Made by a program: the position numbers and the translations under genes | Notes under the pieces: model-generated | Seen by the model: only the letters and a program-made list of their open reading frames with translations | Databases searched by the model: none | What the model was told of the DNA's origin: nothing | DNA from: RGIG8775 sp045121195 | GTDB taxonomy: Bacteria; Bacillota; Clostridia; Oscillospirales; CAG-272 | Direction: 5' to 3' | NCBI GenBank assembly: GCA_045121195.1 | Contig: JBGVFO010000120.1 | Span: forward strand, 1-10,653 | DNA: 10,653 bases | Shown: positions 6,778-10,653 of the stretch, one piece after another | How the letters are laid out: every line of letters starts with the position of its first letter | Numbering within the stretch: position 1 is the first letter of the stretch

Positions 6778-6950
6778 CAAATTTTGATTGATCGGTGAGT
6801 TTGCATATACGAAAAGGTAACGCACAAACCCGTAGGGGCGATCATTGATCGCCCGTTCGTTGGGTAATTGTTGTTCATGGCGGGCGACCAATGGTCGCCC
6901 CTACAAACCATCAATTTCGTTTTACAAACTCCCCGACAAACATCAATTTA
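6778..6950 (+). repeat. Intergenic repeat element B2 (173 bp), abutting B1
   Basis: It starts with the shared left repeat (6778-6802, one base different from A and B1) only five bases after the right end of B1. It ends with a right repeat (6926-6950) identical to that of A. Its right portion from 6819 matches element A at 130 of 133 positions without gaps. It has the palindromes GGGCGATCATTGATCGCCC (from 6837) and GGGCGACCAATGGTCGCCC (from 6882), bounded by GTAGGGGCGA and TCGCCCCTAC. It lacks the nested hairpin core found in A, which accounts for its shorter length. Confidence 0.8.
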
Positions 6951-6972
6951 TCGTGTAAATTTTCATTTTTTC

Positions 6973-7004
6973 AAGACAAGTGACGGGATTTGTGGTATTA
7001 TAAT
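6973..7004 (+). promoter_or_regulatory. Probable promoter of the PD-(D/E)XK-like gene
   Basis: The stretch TATTATAAT (6996-7004) offers overlapping -10 hexamers. TATTAT (6996-7001) has a weak -35, AAGACA (6973-6978), 17 bases upstream. The better -10, TATAAT (6999-7004), has no good -35 at normal spacing. The A/T-rich stretch just upstream (6952-6972) could act as an UP element. The promoter begins about 22 bases after the end of repeat B2. Confidence 0.5.
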
Positions 7005-7057
7005 ATGTAGCACGCGCCGTTTCTATACGCGCGGCAATACGGGAAAGGAGCGGAGAC

Positions 7058-7828
7058 ATGGTCGCGGACGAACAAAAGGCGCGCTTTTTGCAGGTGTGCG
7101 AGGACGTTATTGAACAGGGACACGCGGAAATGGGGATCGGCACCTACGGGGAAAAGTATATGCACCTGATCCTCAAGCGATTTTTCTGCGAGGATCCCGA
7201 TTGCCACGAGGTAGGAATTGGCGATTTTTTTGCCGACGCTATGGTGGACGATACCATCTACGAGATCCAGACGGGCAGCTTTTATCCCCTCAAGAAAAAA
7301 CTGACGTATTATCTGACCCGCGAGGATAAGCGGGTGGTGATCGTCTGTCCCGTTGTGGTCAGTAAGCGCCTGTTTTGGGTGGATCCCGTGACGGGGGCTA
7401 TCGACGGCAAGCCGCGGCGGGTGACGCAGGGACGGGCGCATATGCGAGTCCTTCGGGAGATCTACTGGCTTGCGGAGCTGCTGGACTTCCACCGTGTGAC
7501 CCTTCGTCTTGTGATGCTCTCGGTGGACGAATACAAAAAGCTGGACGGCTTTGGGGCGGACAAAAAGAAAAAAGCCTCCAAGATCGAGCGGATCCCGAGA
7601 GAGCTTTTGGATATTGTAGATATTACCGGCGTGGAGGGCGTTGCCCGTACCTTTTTGCCCGAGGGCTTGCCCGAGGTCTTTACCGCGGCGGAGTTTTCGG
7701 CGCTGACGGGGGCAAAGCGGCTGGCACTTTCCGCCGATCTCAAGGCGCTGGAGGTCCTCGGCATTATCGGACGGGAGGGCAAGCGCGGTCGCGCAAGCCT
7801 CTACCGCCTCTTTCAAAATAAGACGTAG
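7058..7828 (+). CDS. Unnamed protein: PD-(D/E)XK nuclease-like N-terminus, winged-helix-like C-terminus
   Basis: 256 residues; I do not recognise a named family. The N-terminal half has the spacing of a PD-(D/E)XK nuclease core: Glu32 in a helix (YGEKYMHLILKRFF), Asp60 in GDFFADAMVDD, then Glu69-Ile-Gln71 in a strand (IYEIQTGSF), followed by lysines 79-81 and a hydrophobic strand RVVIVCPVV. Gln occupies the place of the usual catalytic Lys. The C-terminal 50 residues (FTAAEFSALTGAKRLALSADL, then a helix and GKRGRASLYRLF) read like a winged helix that could bind DNA. There is no signal peptide or membrane segment. AAAGGAG (7044-7050) seven bases before the ATG fixes the start. It has its own promoter and terminator, so it is monocistronic. 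A role in DNA or RNA processing is inferred from fold-like patterns only. Confidence 0.6.
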   Translation: MVADEQKARFLQVCEDVIEQGHAEMGIGTYGEKYMHLILKRFFCEDPDCHEVGIGDFFADAMVDDTIYEIQTGSFYPLKKKLTYYLTREDKRVVIVCPVVVSKRLFWVDPVTGAIDGKPRRVTQGRAHMRVLREIYWLAELLDFHRVTLRLVMLSVDEYKKLDGFGADKKKKASKIERIPRELLDIVDITGVEGVARTFLPEGLPEVFTAAEFSALTGAKRLALSADLKALEVLGIIGREGKRGRASLYRLFQNKT

Positions 7829-7853
7829 AATTTTCAAGGATCGATAAAAAAGC

Positions 7854-7884
7854 CCGCCCGCAGACTATGTCTGCGGGCGGTTTT
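7854..7884. terminator. Bidirectional terminator between the nuclease-like gene and nrdD
   Basis: A perfect 12-base-pair stem CCGCCCGCAGAC/GTCTGCGGGCGG (7854-7865 with 7869-7880) with a TAT loop is followed by TTTT on the plus strand. It is preceded by six A (7846-7851), which become a T tract for nrdD transcription on the minus strand. It lies in the 64-base gap between two convergent genes. Confidence 0.93.
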
Positions 7885-7892
7885 GATCGTAA

Positions 7893-10265
7893 TTAGGCCT
7901 TTACGCGGGCGGCAAGGAAATCCTTCACGCCCTGTACTTCGGTGAACAGGCGAACGCCTTCGGGGGTTTCTACGACGAGGGTAGGTGCCTGACGCAGGCC
8001 GTAGCCGCGTGCCAGCTCCTCATTGTCCTCGACGAACAGCTTTTCGAATTCCACGCCGTCCTTCTCAAGAAGGGAAGCGGCGATCTTGCACTTGGGGCAG
8101 GTCCTGGTAGCGAAGAGCATCACGCGACCCTCAACGGTACCCGTTGCGACCTCCTCGGCGCGCTTGCCGAGAATACCCTTGGTAATTGCCTCGTGGTCGA
8201 TGTTGTAGACCAAGCGATCCTTGTATTCCTGGGACTTACCGTCGTTCCAGTTCTGAACGGGACGGTAGTAACCGGTGATACGGCTGTAGATCTCGGTCTT
8301 CTCACCGCAGTGAGGACAGGAGTGAACCTCGCCGGCAAGGTAACCGTGAGTGCGGCATACCGAGTAGGTGGGGGACATGGTGTAGTAGGGAAGCTTGTAG
8401 TTTTCCGCGATCTTGCGAACCAGATTCGCAGCAGCCTTCCAGTCGGGCAGCTTCTCACCAAGGAAGGTGTGGAATACCGTACCCGAGGTGTAGAGGGTCT
8501 GAAGATCGTCCTGTACGTCAAGCGCCGAGAAGATATCGTCGGTGTAGCCAACGGGCAGGTGAGAGGAGTTGGTGTAGTAAGGAGCGTCGCCCTCTTTCTT
8601 GGCGGCGGTCTTGATGTCGCCGAAGCGCTTTACGTCGTGCTTGGCAAGACGGAAGGCGGTGGACTCGGCGGGAGTCGCCTCGAGGTTGTAGAGGTCGCCG
8701 TACATCTCCTGATAGTCGGAGAGGCGCTCGCGCATATGGTTAAGCACGCGCTTGGAGAACGCCTGGCACTCCTCGTGGGTCATATCCTTCGCGATCCACT
8801 TGGCATTCAGACCGGCCTCGTTCATACCGACAAGACCGATGGTAGAGAAGTGGTTGTTGAAGGTGCCGAGGTATCTTCTGGTGTAGGGGTACAGACCCTC
8901 GTCCAGAAGCTTGGTGATAACGGTACGCTTGATCTTGAGGGAGCGAGCGCTGATGTCCATGAGTCTGTCAAGACGGTGCATGAAGTCGTTCTCGTCCTCT
9001 GCGAGGTAGGCGATACGGGGCATATTGATGGTAACAACGCCCACGGAGCCGGTGGACTCACCCGAGCCGAAGAAGCCGCCCGACTTCTTGCGGAGCTCAC
9101 GAAGGTCAAGACGGAGACGGCAGCACATGGAACGTACGTCCGAGGGCTCCATATCCGAGTTGATGTAGTTGGAGAAATAGGGGGTACCGTACTTGGCGGT
9201 CATCTCGAAGAGAAGCTTGTTGTTCTCGGTTTCCGACCAGTCAAAGTCACGGGTGATGGAGTAGGTGGGGATGGGATACTGGAAGCCGCGGCCGTTGGCG
9301 TCGCCCTCGATCATAGTCTCGATGAAGGCGCGGTTGACCATATCCATCTCTGCCTTGCAGTCCTTGTACTTGAAGGGCATCTCCTTGCCGCCTACGATCG
9401 CGTACTGCTCGCCGAGGTCAGCGGGAACCGTCCAGTCAAGGGTGATGTTGGAGAAGGGAGCCTGAGTACCCCAGCGGGAAGGTGTGTTCACGCCGTATAC
9501 GAAGGACTCGATGCACTTCTTGACCTGATCGTAGGTGAGGTTATCAGCCTTTACGAAGGGAGCAAGATAGGTGTCAAAGGAAGAGAATGCCTGCGCGCCT
9601 GCCCACTCGTTCTGCATGATACCGAGGAAGTTGACCATCTGGTTGCAGAGGGTAGCAAGGTGCTTTGCGGGTGCGGAGGTGATCTTACCGGGGATACCGC
9701 CAAGACCCTCCTGGATGAGCTGGCGAAGGGACCAACCTGCACAGTAGCCGGTCAGCATGGACAGGTCGTGAATGTGAATGTCTGCGTTGCGGTGTGCGTT
9801 GGAGATCTCGTCGTCGTAGATCTCGGACAGCCAGTAGTTGGCGGTAACGGCACCCGAGTTGGAAAGGATCAGACCGCCGACCGAGTAGGTAACGGTGGAG
9901 TTCTCCTTTACGCGCCAGTCGTTGACCTTCACGTAGTTGTCCACGACCTCCTTATAGTCAAGGATGGTGGATTTCATGTTACGGATCTTCTCGCGCTGAC
10001 GGCGGTACAGAATGTACGCCTTGGCGATGTCCGCGTAGCCTGCCTGAACCAGAACCGACTCAACGCTGTCCTGGATGTCCTCGACGGCAACAAGACCCTC
10101 CTTTACCTTGTTTTCAAAATCGGCGGTGACCTTCAATGCCAGAAGATCGATCACCGAGGGATGATACTGCTTGTCCTGCGCCTCAAACGCCTTTACGATA
10201 GCGGCGCTGATCTTGGAAAGATCGAACTCAACGACCTTGCCGTCTCTCTTAATGACCTGATACAT
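7893..10265 (-). CDS. nrdD: Anaerobic (class III) ribonucleoside-triphosphate reductase with fused C-terminal redoxin domain
   Basis: 790 residues. An ATP-cone regulatory domain (about 1-95, starting YQVIKRDGKVVEFD) precedes the glycyl-radical barrel with TGYCAGWSL (Cys175 probably catalytic) and NTPSRWGTQAPFSN. The C-terminal radical loop has a zinc-type site Cys637-X2-His640 and Cys650-X2-Cys653. RITGYYRP follows, with Gly665 as the expected glycyl radical. An extra domain (about 714-790) carries MLFATRTCPKCK, a glutaredoxin/NrdH-like Cys723-X2-Cys726, and a QAPTLVV cis-proline motif. The enzyme makes deoxyribonucleotides without oxygen. The fused redoxin suggests re-reduction through a dithiol rather than formate, as described for NrdD subtypes that use thioredoxin or NrdH. 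The activase NrdG is needed but not encoded here. The ribosome binding site AAAGGAG lies six bases upstream of the ATG. A NrdR-type control region lies upstream. Confidence 0.95.
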   Translation of the reverse strand: MYQVIKRDGKVVEFDLSKISAAIVKAFEAQDKQYHPSVIDLLALKVTADFENKVKEGLVAVEDIQDSVESVLVQAGYADIAKAYILYRRQREKIRNMKSTILDYKEVVDNYVKVNDWRVKENSTVTYSVGGLILSNSGAVTANYWLSEIYDDEISNAHRNADIHIHDLSMLTGYCAGWSLRQLIQEGLGGIPGKITSAPAKHLATLCNQMVNFLGIMQNEWAGAQAFSSFDTYLAPFVKADNLTYDQVKKCIESFVYGVNTPSRWGTQAPFSNITLDWTVPADLGEQYAIVGGKEMPFKYKDCKAEMDMVNRAFIETMIEGDANGRGFQYPIPTYSITRDFDWSETENNKLLFEMTAKYGTPYFSNYINSDMEPSDVRSMCCRLRLDLRELRKKSGGFFGSGESTGSVGVVTINMPRIAYLAEDENDFMHRLDRLMDISARSLKIKRTVITKLLDEGLYPYTRRYLGTFNNHFSTIGLVGMNEAGLNAKWIAKDMTHEECQAFSKRVLNHMRERLSDYQEMYGDLYNLEATPAESTAFRLAKHDVKRFGDIKTAAKKEGDAPYYTNSSHLPVGYTDDIFSALDVQDDLQTLYTSGTVFHTFLGEKLPDWKAAANLVRKIAENYKLPYYTMSPTYSVCRTHGYLAGEVHSCPHCGEKTEIYSRITGYYRPVQNWNDGKSQEYKDRLVYNIDHEAITKGILGKRAEEVATGTVEGRVMLFATRTCPKCKIAASLLEKDGVEFEKLFVEDNEELARGYGLRQAPTLVVETPEGVRLFTEVQGVKDFLAARVKA

Positions 10266-10312
10266 AGTGCTCTCCTTTCAAATCGTTTTGGTTTTTTAGC
10301 GGATTCGAGCGT

Positions 10313-10342
10313 ATTATATCACAACATATAGTGTGTTGTCAA
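10313..10342 (-). promoter_or_regulatory. nrdD sigma-A promoter
   Basis: On the minus strand a perfect TTGACA (10342-10337) and a perfect TATAAT (10318-10313) are separated by 18 bases. The -10 lies about 47 bases upstream of the nrdD ATG, with the AAAGGAG ribosome binding site in between. The spacer contains a NrdR-box-like palindrome, so repression by steric block is expected. Confidence 0.85.
10319..10334. promoter_or_regulatory. NrdR box 1 (within the nrdD promoter)
   Basis: TCACAACATATAGTGT matches 14 of 16 positions of the published NrdR consensus (acaCwAtATaTwGtgt). It lies inside the -35/-10 spacer of the nrdD promoter. NrdR is the ATP/dATP-sensing repressor of ribonucleotide reductase genes. 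The nrdR gene itself is not in this window. Confidence 0.75.
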
Positions 10343-10350
10343 TATCCTTT

Positions 10351-10366
10351 TTACAAAATAATGTAT
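10351..10366. promoter_or_regulatory. Candidate NrdR box 2 (weaker)
   Basis: TTACAAAATAATGTAT matches 11 of 16 consensus positions. Its centre is 32 bp from the centre of box 1, about three helical turns, which is the usual spacing of paired NrdR boxes. It overlaps a different, more symmetric palindrome (10353-10371, arms ACAAAATA and TATTTTGT), so another regulator is possible. Confidence 0.5.
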
Positions 10367-10395
10367 TTTGTCACTCTGCACGAATTTGAGGCAAA

Positions 10396-10418
10396 TTTTT
10401 TGTCATTTTGACAAAAAA
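10396..10418. promoter_or_regulatory. Perfect inverted repeat, possible operator upstream of nrdD
   Basis: Arms TTTTTTGTCA (10396-10405) and TGACAAAAAA (10409-10418) are separated by TTT. It is too A/T-rich to be a normal intrinsic terminator. It lies about 55 bp upstream of the nrdD -35 and could be a regulator binding site for nrdD or for an unseen gene to the right. The regulator is not identified. Confidence 0.35.
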
Positions 10419-10510
10419 CGACTGTTTTGCTGAAGCGCGCCCCATTTTTCGAGCAAAAATCTTCCATATAATAAAGCGGATCTGCCATAAAAAACGATGC
10501 GCCGGATGGT
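10419..10510. other. Non-coding gap between the nrdD control region and repeat element C
   Basis: About 90 A/T-rich bases with no supported gene. A TATAAT hexamer (10467-10472, plus strand) is present, but no good -35 lies 16-18 bases upstream, so a promoter is not claimed. Confidence 0.4.
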
Positions 10511-10653
10511 ACAAATTGATGTTTGTCGGTGTGTTACGGCTACGCCGAAAACGAACGAAACCCTCTAACACCGTAGGGGTCGACGTCCCCGGCGACCCGA
10601 AAACAACGAAATTTGATTTTGTTCATGGCTACGTTCAAACCCTTATCACAAAA
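10511..10653 (-). repeat. Partial intergenic repeat element C, inverted, running off the right edge
   Basis: Positions 10511-10535 are the reverse complement of the right terminal repeat of elements A, B1 and B2 (CAAATTGATGTTTGTCGG and onward, with GTGTGTT as in B1). The element is therefore in the opposite orientation. Its core is different again: a small hairpin CGGC-TAC-GCCG, then GTAGGGG at 10573-10579 leading into GGGG/CCCC (10576-10579, 10587-10590). An alternative pairing is GGGTCG/CGACCC (10577-10582, 10593-10598). No gene is supported. Confidence 0.6.

Noticed and set aside
6283..6891. Minus-strand open frame of 202 codons through the repeat elements
   Set aside because: It runs through hairpin arms and both terminal repeats into spoIVB in another frame, with low-complexity translated sequence and no supporting motif.
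8193..10331. Very long open frame (712 codons) on the plus strand opposite nrdD
   Set aside because: It mirrors the strongly biased third codon positions of nrdD, has a valine/glycine/leucine-rich composition with no motif, and has no ribosome binding site. nrdD is unambiguous on the other strand.
10396..10418. Intrinsic terminator for an upstream gene
   Set aside because: The stem is almost only A/T with four G/C-containing pairs at the top, and no gene ends nearby in the window. An operator is more likely.

Overview
The window looks like chromosomal DNA from an endospore-forming, strictly or facultatively anaerobic Clostridia-type Firmicute with a fairly high GC content. The evidence is a SpoIVB sporulation protease, an oxygen-sensitive class III ribonucleotide reductase under a NrdR-type operator, strong AAGGAG ribosome binding sites and T-tailed hairpin terminators. 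A gut or rumen lineage is plausible, but the sequence does not prove it. There is no rRNA, tRNA, CRISPR array, transposase or phage gene.

Layout. (1) Positions 63-4876 (+): one promoter followed by four tightly packed genes: a DPM1-like GT2 glycosyltransferase, a polytopic GT-C-like membrane protein (GTG start inside the previous gene), a GtrA-family membrane protein, and a cytoplasmic GH78-like alpha-L-rhamnosidase. The first three form a recognisable lipid-linked-sugar cassette: the GT2 loads a sugar onto a polyprenyl phosphate, GtrA is thought to help it across the membrane, and the GT-C protein would transfer it to a surface acceptor. The rhamnosidase at the end of the unit is the unexpected member. 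(2) 4877-5174: a structured intergenic repeat, then a bidirectional terminator. (3) 5175-6416 (-): spoIVB. (4) 6417-7057: two more repeat elements placed end to end, then a promoter. (5) 7058-7828 (+): an unnamed protein with a PD-(D/E)XK-nuclease-like N-terminus and a winged-helix-like C-terminus. (6) 7854-7884: a bidirectional terminator between convergent genes. (7) 7893-10265 (-): nrdD with a fused C-terminal glutaredoxin/NrdH-like domain, driven by a near-consensus sigma-A promoter overlapped by a NrdR box, with a second weaker box 32 bp upstream. (8) 10266-10653: the nrdD control region, then a further repeat element running off the right edge.

The most unusual feature is a family of intergenic elements with shared imperfect terminal inverted repeats (about 25 bp) but different hairpin-rich cores. 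Three complete copies (253, 243 and 173 bp) and two partial copies at the window edges are visible. They occupy every intergenic space except the short convergent one. Two of them end about 20 bp upstream of a promoter.
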